Source: an uncultured Flavobacteriaceae bacterium (GTDB taxonomy: Bacteria; Bacteroidota; Bacteroidia; Flavobacteriales; Flavobacteriaceae). From it: a stretch of 64,000 nucleotides of DNA. Below are positions 16,710-25,425 of this stretch, piece by piece; within the stretch, counting starts at the first letter, position 1; every line of letters starts with the position of its first letter. Both the position numbers and the translations under genes were made by a program. Below the pieces are notes generated by a model. That model was not told the origin of the DNA. It saw only the letters and a program-made list of their open reading frames with translations, and made no database searches. Where the stretch lies: contig CANLWN010000006.1 in the NCBI GenBank assembly GCA_947494825.1, forward strand, positions 124,001 through 188,000, in the 5' to 3' direction.

Positions 16710-17471
16710 CTACTGTTCCAACCCATTGGCATGGGCCACCAAAGCGATCATATCTTTTTGCTCGCTTAGGTTTAATCTGTTTTGTTTGATGTAAGACTTT
16801 AATGTATTTGCCACATCGGCACCGAAAAAGGCGATCAGCTCCTTTTTGGAGCCTTTAAAATACTTTGGATTTTCGGCATCCCTTGCGATATAAAACGCCT
16901 GTCTGTCCACAAATTTATGTGGCGTAGTCTTATGAAAAGAGGTCTTTGCCGCCTGCCCTTCCTTAAAGGCTTTGGAACGTTTTTCGTACAGTCTGTATTT
17001 CTCGCCCAATGTTAAGGGAACAAGATAGCCCTCTTCCATATCTCCCTTGCTGTTGCGGTACGAAAGAAACGTGTACTTGGTATTTAATATCTGACTGGAT
17101 AGCCCAGGACTTTGGTGCATGGCCTCCAATACCGTGCTTCCTTCCTTGCGTATTTCTATCTGATCGGTAAAGGCGTTGTAGCGCATCGGGAAATTTCCAA
17201 ATACTTTGTCCAGGTAATAGACCGTACCAGGCACAAATTTGTCGGTAAAATACATGGAACCTTCAATATTGGATGCAGTTAATTGGCGCCCATCGGTGGT
17301 TTCAGGAAGCTTCTTGCTCAATTCGTTATAGTAGCTAATGGCTGCAAGGTTCATCCCGCCTGCGCCTCCCCCTCTTAATTGGGAAACTTGTTGGAATCCG
17401 GCTCCGTTCTGGCCCCATCCGTTAAATCCATACAAAAGGACCGCCGCTAGTAGTGGTAATATCTGTCTCAT
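16710..17471 (-). CDS. secreted protein of unknown function
   Basis: A 253-residue protein with a signal peptide (MRQILPLLAAVLLYGFNGWG, then QN). A Gly-rich stretch (QLRGGGAGGMN) follows at about residues 33-43. The mature part has alternating beta-like segments (GSMYFTDKFVPGTVYYLDK, FPMRYNAFTDQIEI) and a C-terminal helical region (SKKELIAFFGADVANTLKSY), a pattern often seen in Bacteroidetes secreted proteins of unknown function. It converges with the M1 aminopeptidase gene. Confidence 0.7.
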   Translation of the reverse strand: MRQILPLLAAVLLYGFNGWGQNGAGFQQVSQLRGGGAGGMNLAAISYYNELSKKLPETTDGRQLTASNIEGSMYFTDKFVPGTVYYLDKVFGNFPMRYNAFTDQIEIRKEGSTVLEAMHQSPGLSSQILNTKYTFLSYRNSKGDMEEGYLVPLTLGEKYRLYEKRSKAFKEGQAAKTSFHKTTPHKFVDRQAFYIARDAENPKYFKGSKKELIAFFGADVANTLKSYIKQNRLNLSEQKDMIALVAHANGLEQ

Positions 17472-17564
17472 TGTCTCTAATTTTTAACCCCCTGAATATA
17501 CGATTAAAATACGGGGCTAAAAAGAATTCCCGTCAAAATGTACGATTTCATTTCCCTTGTGAAG

Positions 17565-17816
17565 CTAATAGAAATACCCTTCATTGACGTCCATATCATT
17601 GATATATTTTTGGAGCCTTTCCCCCTTTACAAAAGGATGTAAACAGACCAAGGCATCCCCAGAGGGCTCCCGTTCCAACTCCACGAAGAAGTTGTCCATG
17701 ACAAAAAGCGAAAAGTTGCGATCCTTTGCTTTGTATTCCGCAATCTTTTTGCCGTGTTCCAATAATTCGTCCCACTGTCCTTGGTCGGACAGTTCCAAAT
17801 AATCTAGTATCGTCAT
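17565..17816 (-). CDS. small cytoplasmic protein, unknown
   Basis: An 83-residue protein without signal or membrane segment: helix MTILDYLELSDQGQWDELLE, then FSLFVMDNFFVELEREPSGD and a C-terminal IDAL-like strand and helix (QKYINDMDVNEGYFY). Length and codon pattern support a real gene, and the family seems conserved in flavobacteria, but I cannot name a function. Confidence 0.65.
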   Translation of the reverse strand: MTILDYLELSDQGQWDELLEHGKKIAEYKAKDRNFSLFVMDNFFVELEREPSGDALVCLHPFVKGERLQKYINDMDVNEGYFY

Positions 17817-18084
17817 CGATCTATGGGTAGAAAGTAGGAAAGAAATAGCGCTATTAAATGTACTACAAAATTGTTAAAATTTTACATATTATTCATACAA
17901 TTTGAATTATTTTGATCTTTTTTGAATTTTTTATGAAAAATACGGGAATATCACACTGTTTGTCCCCTATTTATCGTCGATTTATCAAAGACTTCCTTTT
18001 TTGCACTAGTTTCCCTCGCCAGAAAACAGCGGTCGGTCTACCTTAAATGTTTGTCCCTGGCCCTTTTAAAATTTTAATAGGAAG
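17817..18084. other. AT-rich intergenic region without recognisable gene
   Basis: This 268-bp stretch is strongly AT-rich around 17870-17945 and separates divergent genes. A 37-codon frame at 17934 is not convincing. Nothing else is seen. Confidence 0.6.
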
Positions 18085-18115
18085 TTGAGTACAAAGGAAA
18101 TTATTCGTATGTTTA
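18085..18115 (+). promoter_or_regulatory. Bacteroidetes-type promoter for the YegP-like gene
   Basis: TTG at 18085-18087, a 20-bp spacer, then TATGTTTA at 18108-18115 (7 of 8 positions of TAnnTTTG counted loosely). This leaves a leader of about 22 nt before the ATG at 18144. Confidence 0.6.
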
Positions 18116-18143
18116 TCGCCATACACCAAAATTAAAATTTATC

Positions 18144-18473
18144 ATGGGAAAATTTGAAATCAAAAAGGATAAGGCCGGCAAGCTTAGGTTCAACCTAAAA
18201 GCTGCCAATGGGCAAGTTATCCTGAGCAGTGAGGCCTACAACTCCAAATCTGCCTGCGACAACGGAATTGAATCCGTAAAAAAGAATTCCGGCAACGACG
18301 GCAACTATGAAAGAAAGACCGCCAAAAACGGTCAGCCGTACTTTAATCTTAAGGCCAGTAACGGCCAAGTAATCGGTTCCAGTGAAATGTACTCCAGTAC
18401 ATCCGCTATGGAGAATGGAATCGCTTCTGTAAAAAAGAATGCTTCGGGCGCATCCATAGACGACCAGTCTTAA
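18144..18473 (+). CDS. YegP/DUF1508 protein with tandem repeat domains
   Basis: A 109-residue protein made of two tandem DUF1508 units: residues about 2-48 (GKFEIKKDKAGKLRFNLKA, NGQVILSSEAY, GIESVKKN) and about 53-101 (GNYERKTAKNGQPYFNLKA, NGQVIGSSEMY, GIASVKKN). This is the usual two-unit form of YegP. Members are widespread, often stress-associated, and of unknown biochemical role. A strong intrinsic terminator follows. Confidence 0.9.
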   Translation: MGKFEIKKDKAGKLRFNLKAANGQVILSSEAYNSKSACDNGIESVKKNSGNDGNYERKTAKNGQPYFNLKASNGQVIGSSEMYSSTSAMENGIASVKKNASGASIDDQS

Positions 18474-18513
18474 ACGCGCGATCATAGGCTTTTAGGACCC
18501 AAAAGGTCCATCA

Positions 18514-18545
18514 AAAAGGGACGGCAAAACCGTCCCTTTTTTGCG
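18514..18545 (+). terminator. Rho-independent terminator
   Basis: Stem GGGACGG (18518-18524) / CCGTCCC (18530-18536) extended by AAAA/TTTT, with a T6 tail. Confidence 0.85.
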
Positions 18546-18573
18546 TTTTGGCAGTGGCCTATAAAAACACTAC

Positions 18574-18657
18574 CTAGTAAATTCCGTGAACTGCCATTAA
18601 AATCGCTCTCTTGTCATCACCGTGCATTTCATCGATGTTTTCCCTGGCTTGCGCCAA
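18574..18657 (-). other. possible 27-codon ORF or gene remnant
   Basis: On minus, the frame from TTG 18657 encodes a helix-like peptide (AQARENIDEMHGDDKRAIL, ending MAVHGIY) and ends at TAG 18574. It has protein-like composition, but a TTG start and a stop just upstream make it doubtful. It may be the tail of a lost gene. Confidence 0.3.
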
Positions 18658-18685
18658 AAATCTGCCCTAGGGGGCCTTGCGGCCC

Positions 18686-18693
18686 TAAATTTG
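18686..18693 (+). promoter_or_regulatory. -7 element TAAATTTG upstream of the DUF6747 gene
   Basis: Perfect TAnnTTTG match, 31 bp before the ATG; no clear TTG at the expected distance, so this is a tentative promoter. Confidence 0.4.
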
Positions 18694-18724
18694 TATTCCA
18701 ACCATTAAATTAAATGTCAGGTGT

Positions 18725-18895
18725 ATGAAGACAATGTTACTTATTAGAGGAATTTATTTGGATGCATTTAAGAACCTGGGGAACTTCATTGTTAGAGAGT
18801 ATTTTAAAGCCTTTGCATGGTTTAGTTTTATCATGTTTGCAGTGGTTTTATATGCCTTTATCTTTAGGGTATCCACCGGTTTTATTTTTGACTAA
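18725..18895 (+). CDS. DUF6747-like small membrane protein
   Basis: A 56-residue protein: N-terminal MLLIRGIYLDAFKNLGNFIV, then REYFKAFAWFSFIMFAVVLY as one membrane helix and a short tail. The YLDAFKNLG and YFKAFAWF patterns match a small flavobacterial membrane family (DUF6747) as I remember it. Function unknown. Possibly cotranscribed with the next tiny ORF. Confidence 0.7.
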   Translation: MKTMLLIRGIYLDAFKNLGNFIVREYFKAFAWFSFIMFAVVLYAFIFRVSTGFIFD

Positions 18896-18923
18896 AGCAT
18901 CTTAATTGTTTAAGCCCAAAAAG

Positions 18924-19028
18924 ATGAAACGCAAATTTGATTTGATCGATTTTTTTGTCGCTCTTGGCTGTGTGTATATTTCTTTTATGATTTTTCTAAT
19001 CGTTAAAGCCACCAGTTTCATAGGATAG
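18924..19028 (+). CDS. 34-residue single-TM peptide
   Basis: MKRKFDLIDFFVALGCVYIS begins a basic N-terminus followed by a hydrophobic helix to about residue 28. It lies 28 bp after the DUF6747-like gene and before a hairpin (19031-19047). Short membrane peptides like this are often missed; coding status is uncertain. Confidence 0.45.
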   Translation: MKRKFDLIDFFVALGCVYISFMIFLIVKATSFIG

Positions 19029-19132
19029 CCCGTCCTTTTTGGACGGCTCCTTGTAACCAGGACTGGATACAGACAAGATATAGCGACCCCTAACCAATAA
19101 CTTTTAGTTTATATTACGTGTACTTAGTATGC

Positions 19133-19169
19133 AAAGGCCCCGACAAATTTTGGGGCCTTTGTTTTGTTT
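19133..19169 (+). terminator. Rho-independent terminator
   Basis: Stem AAAGGCCCC (19133-19141) / GGGGCCTTT (19152-19160) followed by GTTTTGTTT. The rest of 19029-19258 shows no gene. Confidence 0.8.
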
Positions 19170-19258
19170 CACGGCGCACCTGCCTCCCTTCGACTTGGAA
19201 ACAATCACTATCTTAGTAGCTTCACCGGTTCCGGGATCATCCGGCCAACCCAAATGCT

Positions 19259-20215
19259 ATGAATAGGACTTGTTTGCAGACCCATTTTTTGATTCTGGTG
19301 TTCTCCTTTACCACCCTTTGCGCCACTGGTGGTTTTGGTCAGTCTATCCAAGATAGGGTTCCCATCCTTATAGACACCGATACGGCCAATGAAGTGGACG
19401 ATCTTTATGCCCTGGTACGGGCCTTGGTAGAGCCTAAATTTGATCTTTTGGGAATTACTTCGGCACAATTCCATACCTCACCGCTGGCCAGTGATACCAC
19501 TGTTCTGGAAAGCCAAAAGATCAATGAGGACATCTTGGATTTGATGAAAAGACAGGACATCAAGCGTCCTTTGGGGAGCAACAAACCCATTTTGGACAGT
19601 AACGCCCCCATGGAATCCGAAGCCATGCACCATATCATACGGATGGCACATCAAATGCCCGTGGGCAAGCAACTGCATGTGGTTGTCCTAGGGCCCTGTA
19701 CCAACGTGGCATCGGCCGTGCTCAAGGACCCCTCCATAGTTCCCAAGATCAAGGTGCACTACATTGGGTTCTGGCACGATGTTAAGACCAATAGCTATAA
19801 CAAAAAAGAATTCAATACCGGAAATGACCCTTTGGCGGTTGAAATCCTGTTGAACACCAAAGGACTTGATCTAAATATAATGAGCGCGACCACCAGCCAG
19901 CATCTGGTCTTCGAAAAAACGGATGTTGATGCACAGCTAAAAGGAAAAGGCGGTGTTGCCGACTATCTAGTAGAACGATGGGAAAATTATGAGCGGTGGT
20001 GGACCCAGAAGGATTCGGAAAAAAAGCGTTGGATCATGTGGGACTTGGCCATCATAGAGGCACTGGCCCATCCGGAACTGGCAAAAAAAGAGGCCTTTAC
20101 CACACCTGCGGAAAATACCGAACGCAGCATACACATCTATACGTCCATTGAGGTAGAGGAAATGGTAGCGGATTTTTGGGAAAGCCTAAAGCACTATGGT
20201 CTTTTGGAAAAATAA
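19259..20215 (+). CDS. exported nucleoside hydrolase (IU-NH family)
   Basis: Hydrolyses the N-glycosidic bond of nucleosides to give base and ribose. 318 residues, with a signal peptide (about residues 1-28, ending GGFGQ) and the Ca2+-binding motif IDTDTANEVDDLYAL (38-52), the family hallmark. GPCTNVASAV and the C-terminal MWDLAIIEAL also match. The export signal puts it in the periplasm or envelope, unlike most IU-NH enzymes. It heads a three-gene group with a kinase-like protein (15 bp downstream) and an ADP-ribosylglycohydrolase. Confidence 0.9.
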   Translation: MNRTCLQTHFLILVFSFTTLCATGGFGQSIQDRVPILIDTDTANEVDDLYALVRALVEPKFDLLGITSAQFHTSPLASDTTVLESQKINEDILDLMKRQDIKRPLGSNKPILDSNAPMESEAMHHIIRMAHQMPVGKQLHVVVLGPCTNVASAVLKDPSIVPKIKVHYIGFWHDVKTNSYNKKEFNTGNDPLAVEILLNTKGLDLNIMSATTSQHLVFEKTDVDAQLKGKGGVADYLVERWENYERWWTQKDSEKKRWIMWDLAIIEALAHPELAKKEAFTTPAENTERSIHIYTSIEVEEMVADFWESLKHYGLLEK

Positions 20216-20230
20216 AATACGGATACGCCC

Positions 20231-21199
20231 ATGAACATAGATACCCATACGGAAATTACCGAGCTTCAGGATTTTCTTAGCGCCAAAGCCTGGCTCCGCC
20301 CGGATGAACATATTATTTCCTTGGAAAAACCAGGAGAAGGCAATATGAATGTCGTGCTTCGGATCAGCACGGACCAACGCACCTTTGTTCTAAAGCAATC
20401 TCGGCCTTACGTGCAAAAATACCAACAGATTGCAGCACCAATAGATCGAATCGCTACGGAACACCAGTTTTATTCCGATGTTCAAAGTAGTAAAATTGCA
20501 CCGCACATGCCCAGGGTCCTTGGTTACGACCCTTCCCATCATCTGATGTTGTTGGAAGACTTGGGGAGCTGTGAGGACATGACCTATATCTACCAAAATA
20601 GGGCCATTGACCCTGTCTATTTGGATACACTTATTCAGATTATCGGGGAGGTCCATAAGACCAAGGATACAAAGGATTTTCCGGAAAACCGGGAATTGCG
20701 TGAGTTGAACCACCAGCATATCTTTGTGCTTCCCTTTCTGGAAGAAAATGGGTTTTCCTTGGACGAGGTGCAACCAGGATTGCAGTCGCTATCCCAGCCC
20801 TACAAAAAAGACCTTGCACTTAAAAAAGTGGTGGAGAAAATCGGTCTTGAATATCTTGCCCTGGGAAACGTCTTGTTGCATGGGGACTATTATCCGGGAA
20901 GTTGGATGACCCGGTCCGAACAGCTTTATGTCCTAGATCCTGAATTTAGCTTCGTGGGCTTTGCGGAATTTGATCTGGGGGTGTTAACGGCCCACCTCAT
21001 CCTAGCAACGCACAAGGTGACCCACCTGAACGCCGTTGTCCAGAGATATCAGGGCCAGGCCGAGAAGCAGTTAATTGCTAAGGTGGCGGGTATCGAAATT
21101 ATGCGAAGATTAATTGGTCTGGCACAACTACCTTTAACACGAACTATAGCGGAAAAAGACTATCTTTTACAGGCGGCACGGAAAATGGTGCTCACGTGA
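20231..21199 (+). CDS. phosphotransferase, methylthioribose-kinase-like
   Basis: A 322-residue cytoplasmic protein of the aminoglycoside-phosphotransferase/choline-kinase superfamily. Visible motifs are FVLKQSRPYV (ATP Lys), the catalytic LLHGDYYPGS, and VLDPEFSFVGFAEFDLGVL (metal-binding D), the last very like S-methyl-5-thioribose kinase. The brenner-box Asp is present. It lies between a nucleoside hydrolase and an ADP-ribosylglycohydrolase, so phosphorylation of released ribose or a ribose derivative is a reasonable guess; the exact sugar is not known. Confidence 0.82.
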   Translation: MNIDTHTEITELQDFLSAKAWLRPDEHIISLEKPGEGNMNVVLRISTDQRTFVLKQSRPYVQKYQQIAAPIDRIATEHQFYSDVQSSKIAPHMPRVLGYDPSHHLMLLEDLGSCEDMTYIYQNRAIDPVYLDTLIQIIGEVHKTKDTKDFPENRELRELNHQHIFVLPFLEENGFSLDEVQPGLQSLSQPYKKDLALKKVVEKIGLEYLALGNVLLHGDYYPGSWMTRSEQLYVLDPEFSFVGFAEFDLGVLTAHLILATHKVTHLNAVVQRYQGQAEKQLIAKVAGIEIMRRLIGLAQLPLTRTIAEKDYLLQAARKMVLT

Positions 21200-21230
21200 A
21201 ATTTGTATCGCAACCCAATACATAAAAACA

Positions 21231-22541
21231 GTGAAAAACGGCTATTCCTTTTTGGTGCTTACCTGGATTACACTTCTCGTATTTTCCTGCAAGGAAGATA
21301 AATCCATACATATTCCCGAACCCACCAAGCTTGCCTACATCGGAGATACCTTAACAATCTCCGCAGATCGATATTATGACAAGGTTTTGGGCGCCTTGGT
21401 GGGATCTGCCATTGGCGATGCCATGGGGGCTTCCACAGAAATGTTCCGCCGGACCTACATTCAGCAAAAATACGGTTACATCACTGCACTCACCCCGGCC
21501 ATCCGCCAACAATCGCCCGAGGGAAGCTGGGACCACAATCTTGAAGCAGGGACCACTACGGACGATACCCGTTGGAAGTATCTGATGGTGAAATATATAC
21601 GAAAGCACCGGGCAGATATGAACGCCACGGATTTTGCGCGTTTTATAACCAATTACTACAGGACTGTTGCCACCGACCTAGTGGAACCTAAAATTTTGAC
21701 CAATCCGGATGAACTGGACGAAAAGATAGAGAAAATAGATTGGATCAAGGAATGGGCACGCGTTGCCTTCGCCTTCCAAACTGGCCCGAAGGAGTACCAG
21801 GAAGCACAGCATCGGTTTTACGGGGGCGAAATGTCCTGCGCTGGCATGTTGTACACCCCTGTGTTCGGATTAGTCGAGCCAACTCCCAACGCCGCCTACC
21901 GCAAGGCATATGAGCATGCCATATTTGACTTGGGCTATGCCAAGGACATTGCAGGTCTGGCGGCGGCCATGACCCATACCGCCATGCGCACTCAGCACAT
22001 CGATTCCATTCTGGACACCGCCATCTTTGTAGACCCTTTTCGTTATCAGGATAGCCGCTTGGTTGGCCGTATCTCCTACCTAATCGCCGATGCTTCGGAA
22101 AATACGGTGCTGATGGCCAGGGAAATAGAGCAAGTACCTGTAAAAGATTCACTTAGCGGAATCCTATCCCCTGTGGATACGCTCGGTTTTAAGATTCCCA
22201 AGGGCTATCCGGGAACCCCGCTGGAATGGATACAGCAAGATTTTGTCTACCAGGCCTTGGAAAAGGATGAAAAGGCCATTGCCTTCCACGCCGCAGAAAT
22301 TTGGCAAATCCTGTTCACCGCACTGAAATTTGGTGAAGGTGATTTTGAAAAGACCATGCAGTTCATCATCAATTACGGGCGGGACAATGATACCGTGGCC
22401 GCCGTAGCCGGAATGATCTTGGGAGCCAAGATAGGGTACGAAAAACTGCCAAAGGCGCTCAAGGAAGAAGTACTGCGGGTAAACCAAGAGCAAATGGGGT
22501 TAGATCTGGAAGCACTGGCAAGGGAATTGGTTGCCCTTTAA
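21231..22541 (+). CDS. lipoprotein ADP-ribosylglycohydrolase (DraG family)
   Basis: 436 residues; starts with GTG at 21231. A lipobox ending VFSC (about Cys20) marks it as an envelope lipoprotein. DraG-family motifs are in order: GALVGSAIGDAMGASTEM, the metal site TTDDTRW, and GRDNDTVAAVAGMILGA. These enzymes remove ADP-ribose from proteins or act on related O-acyl or ribosyl compounds. It is third in the nucleoside-hydrolase group; together the genes could break down nucleoside or ADP-ribose-type substrates outside the cytoplasm. It converges with the GH32 gene, 5 bp away. Confidence 0.9.
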   Translation: MKNGYSFLVLTWITLLVFSCKEDKSIHIPEPTKLAYIGDTLTISADRYYDKVLGALVGSAIGDAMGASTEMFRRTYIQQKYGYITALTPAIRQQSPEGSWDHNLEAGTTTDDTRWKYLMVKYIRKHRADMNATDFARFITNYYRTVATDLVEPKILTNPDELDEKIEKIDWIKEWARVAFAFQTGPKEYQEAQHRFYGGEMSCAGMLYTPVFGLVEPTPNAAYRKAYEHAIFDLGYAKDIAGLAAAMTHTAMRTQHIDSILDTAIFVDPFRYQDSRLVGRISYLIADASENTVLMAREIEQVPVKDSLSGILSPVDTLGFKIPKGYPGTPLEWIQQDFVYQALEKDEKAIAFHAAEIWQILFTALKFGEGDFEKTMQFIINYGRDNDTVAAVAGMILGAKIGYEKLPKALKEEVLRVNQEQMGLDLEALARELVAL

Positions 22542-22546
22542 AAACA

Positions 22547-24112
22547 CTACCAGATGCTCTTTATTCCCGATATCTCAAAGTCTATAAAATCCATAGCCTT
22601 CGCTGAGGTGTTTTCTACCTCAAGGATCTCGTAGGGTTCACTGGGAAAAAGCTGTGCCGTCATCACATACTGGCCCTGATTGATAAAAACCTCAACAGAG
22701 GACCAATCCAGTAATATCATAACTTCATAAGGTCCATCGGGCAAGGATTCTATGGGCATTTGATGGACCTTGTTTCCAAACTCCTCCTTAAAATCGGTCT
22801 TCCCCGATTGGGTACGATCCAGTGAAAACATTTTTCGGTCGCCGTCCATGGTCAGCCTTAAATGTTCGTTGAGCTTGTTTTTAAAGGAAAATTCAAAATC
22901 CCTTGCTGTCGTGGTAAACCGTATAGCAGTTTGATTAAAGTTTTCAGAGAGGATACGCTCCGATTCGTTCGCCGTCAGGGTAATTTCCCTTCTGGGACTC
23001 TTTTGAATTAAGGTGTCAAAATTTTTCAAGGGGTAATTGAACAAGCTATATTCCTTTCCCGTTTGTTTTAGGGACAAGTTCCTAGGAACGGTCATGGCGC
23101 TTCGCCAACGTTCGGTAGGCGTATCGCGGGCATAGTCCCAATTGCTCATCCAACCGATAAATATCCGATCTCCTTTTGGGGCATGGTTATAGGTTACCCC
23201 TGCATAGTTGTCCGTCCCCCAGTCTAACCACCTGTCCTCTTTTTGATCCGAGCTAAAGGTAGTCCCATCAAAATCTCCGATGAAATATTGGGTACCGCTG
23301 CCACCATTGGGTGCCCCGGGATTTATACTGATTAGCAAGACCCATTTTTCCATGTCCGTGCCCTCCACGGTTAAGGAAAAAAGGTCTGGGCATTCCCAAA
23401 CGCCACCATGGGCTCCTTGTTCCTTGCCAAATTCACTCTCCTTTTTCCATCGTATCAGATCATGGGAATTCCATATTTGTAGATGATCCCCGGCCACCAA
23501 AAGCATGGTCCACTGCTCGGCGATGTGGTTCCAAAAAACCTTGGGATCCCTAAAATCCTTTATCCCCTCATTTCCAATGACCGGATTGTCCTCATGTTTG
23601 GTCCAGGTATCCCCGTTATCCAAGCTATAGGCAATACCCTGCGTTTGAAAATCCGTCCGGCCCTCCTTTTCCCCTTCCGCGTCATGATAGGTAAAAACAG
23701 CCACCAAAGGTGGCGTATCCGCTGTGCCCAAACCGGACGTGTTGTTCCTGTCCACTACCGCACTACCTGAAAAAATATAGCCGTGCTTGTCCGGGAACAG
23801 CGCTATGGGCTTATGGGTCCAATGCAACATATCGGTGCTGGTGGCATGGCCCCAATGCATTGGGCCCCAAACAATATCGTCTGGATAATACTGATAGAAA
23901 AGATGATAAATGCCCTGGTGATAGACCAAACCGTTGGGGTCGTTCATCCATTTATCCTGGGGAGAAAAATGATACTGGGGCCTATATGCCTCCTTGTAAT
24001 CTTCTGAGGTAAGGACCGATTTCATTGTTGGTCGTTGGTCGGCTTTTGGCTTACAGGAAGCTAAAAATAATACCACTAGGCAAAAGCTGCCAAATTTCAA
24101 CAATTCTATCAT
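22547..24112 (-). CDS. GH32 fructan hydrolase lipoprotein (levanase/invertase type)
   Basis: Exo-acting beta-fructosidase of about 521 residues. The start at 24112 (MIELLKFGSFCLVVLFLASC) gives a lipoprotein signal with Cys20; the longer frame to 24238 has a basic, non-signal leader. GH32 catalytic motifs are all there: nucleophile in WMNDPNG (Asp58), transition-state Asp in FRDPK, acid/base in WECPDLF. The C-terminal beta-sandwich follows (LLDWSSVEVFINQGQYVMTA). The family hydrolyses levan, inulin or sucrose. No SusC/SusD pair is next to it, so this is not a typical fructan PUL. Confidence 0.93.
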   Translation of the reverse strand: MIELLKFGSFCLVVLFLASCKPKADQRPTMKSVLTSEDYKEAYRPQYHFSPQDKWMNDPNGLVYHQGIYHLFYQYYPDDIVWGPMHWGHATSTDMLHWTHKPIALFPDKHGYIFSGSAVVDRNNTSGLGTADTPPLVAVFTYHDAEGEKEGRTDFQTQGIAYSLDNGDTWTKHEDNPVIGNEGIKDFRDPKVFWNHIAEQWTMLLVAGDHLQIWNSHDLIRWKKESEFGKEQGAHGGVWECPDLFSLTVEGTDMEKWVLLISINPGAPNGGSGTQYFIGDFDGTTFSSDQKEDRWLDWGTDNYAGVTYNHAPKGDRIFIGWMSNWDYARDTPTERWRSAMTVPRNLSLKQTGKEYSLFNYPLKNFDTLIQKSPRREITLTANESERILSENFNQTAIRFTTTARDFEFSFKNKLNEHLRLTMDGDRKMFSLDRTQSGKTDFKEEFGNKVHQMPIESLPDGPYEVMILLDWSSVEVFINQGQYVMTAQLFPSEPYEILEVENTSAKAMDFIDFEISGIKSIW

Positions 24113-24243
24113 ATCCCGGTCTGGTTTCCCTAAAAATAATAAATAAAACACAATCGGAAAACGGAAGTTTTTGGAACGGTAAAATAGGGTTGTTTTGCCA
24201 AAGCCGTATCTTTGCGATCGCCTTTTGGCCCAAGCCATTAAAA

Positions 24244-24738
24244 ATGAAGTTTTTAAAAATTTCCTTGCTGCTGCTTTTTTTTGCCGTTACCGCATATGGG
24301 CAAAGTTCCATTGCGGAGACTTTGGAAAAATTCAATGATGATAGCGTTCCCTATATTACGGTCAATGCTCTGGCAAGGACAAAAAGCAAAATAATCCTGG
24401 ACGCCAGGGAAAAAAAGGAATTCCATGTCAGTCACCTCCAAGATGCCCTTTGGGTAGGGTATCTCAACTTTGATCCCAAAAGGGTGCTTAGCAAAATAAA
24501 GGACAAAGATACAGCCTTGGTGGTCTACTGCTCGGTGGGCGTGCGTTCCGAGGACATCGCAGAAAAATTAGTGGCGCTGGGGTACACCAATGTCAAAAAC
24601 CTGTACGGTGGTATTTTCGAATGGAAAAACCAGGGCCTTCCTGTTTTTGATGCCGAGGGAAAAAAAACACATAAAGTACATGCTTATAGTAAGCAATGGG
24701 GCAAGCTGCTGACCAAGGGGAACAAGGTTTATAAATAG
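24244..24738 (+). CDS. exported rhodanese-like protein
   Basis: 164 residues from ATG 24244 (signal peptide to TAYGQ). One rhodanese domain: KIILDAREKKEFHVSHLQDA, active loop CSVGVRSEDIA with the catalytic Cys, and NVKNLYGGIFEWKNQGLPV. Single-domain rhodaneses transfer sulfane sulfur or persulfide. It is 3 bp upstream of the TIGR04282 glycosyltransferase, and this association with arsenosugar genes is common in flavobacteria, though its role there is not known. Confidence 0.88.
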   Translation: MKFLKISLLLLFFAVTAYGQSSIAETLEKFNDDSVPYITVNALARTKSKIILDAREKKEFHVSHLQDALWVGYLNFDPKRVLSKIKDKDTALVVYCSVGVRSEDIAEKLVALGYTNVKNLYGGIFEWKNQGLPVFDAEGKKTHKVHAYSKQWGKLLTKGNKVYK

Positions 24739-24741
24739 ATA

Positions 24742-25425
24742 GTGAAACCCATGGATAGTAAAGTGCCCAAAAAGAAAAAAGAGGACCAACGGACAACGGA
24801 CGGTCCACAGCAGCCCGAAAATTTGCTGCTTATCTTTACCCGAAATCCTGAATTGGGAAAATGCAAGACCAGATTGGCCGCTACCCTGGGCGATAAAAAG
24901 GCGCTGGAGATCTATAGTTTTCTGCTGGCCCATACCGCCAAGATTACCCAAGACTTAAAAGCGGAAAAAAGGGTATACTACTCCGAAAGCATCTGGCAGA
25001 AAGACATTTGGGACGAGGCGATTTACGATAAAAAGCTACAGGAGGGTAGCGATTTGGGGGCTAGAATGTCCAAGGCATTCCAATGCGGTTTTGAATCGGG
25101 TTTCAAAAAAATTATTATTATTGGAAGTGATATGTACGATTTGGACACGGCAGATTTGGAAAAGGCTTTCACCGCTCTGGACGATTCCGATTATGTCATC
25201 GGCCCGGCAGAAGACGGGGGCTACTACCTGCTGGGCATGAAATTGCATACTCCGGCCCTTTTTAAACACAAGGACTGGGGAAGGGAAACCGTACTCAGGG
25301 ACAGCTTGAACGATTTAAAAGACGCCCGGACTATCTTACTGGAAACAAAAAACGATGTGGATGTGTATGAGGACATTGTACATATTGAAGCGTTTCAACC
25401 TTTTTTAAAACATAACAGATCATGA
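24742..25425 (+). CDS. TIGR04282-type arsenosugar-associated glycosyltransferase
   Basis: About 227 residues from GTG 24742 (ATG at 24751 is an alternative). GT-A fold of the DUF2064/CofC-like group: LLIFTRNPELGKCKTRLAAT, then YYSES, GSDLGARMSKAF, IIIIGSDMYDLD and VIGPAEDGGYYLLGM. This is the TIGR04282 pattern, linked to arsenosugar biosynthesis. It overlaps the purine nucleoside phosphorylase gene by 4 bp, showing a translationally coupled operon. Confidence 0.88.
   Translation: MKPMDSKVPKKKKEDQRTTDGPQQPENLLLIFTRNPELGKCKTRLAATLGDKKALEIYSFLLAHTAKITQDLKAEKRVYYSESIWQKDIWDEAIYDKKLQEGSDLGARMSKAFQCGFESGFKKIIIIGSDMYDLDTADLEKAFTALDDSDYVIGPAEDGGYYLLGMKLHTPALFKHKDWGRETVLRDSLNDLKDARTILLETKNDVDVYEDIVHIEAFQPFLKHNRS

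Noticed and set aside
17934-18047. 37-codon frame in the AT-rich gap
   Set aside because: Composition and lack of any recognisable pattern make it unlikely to be real.
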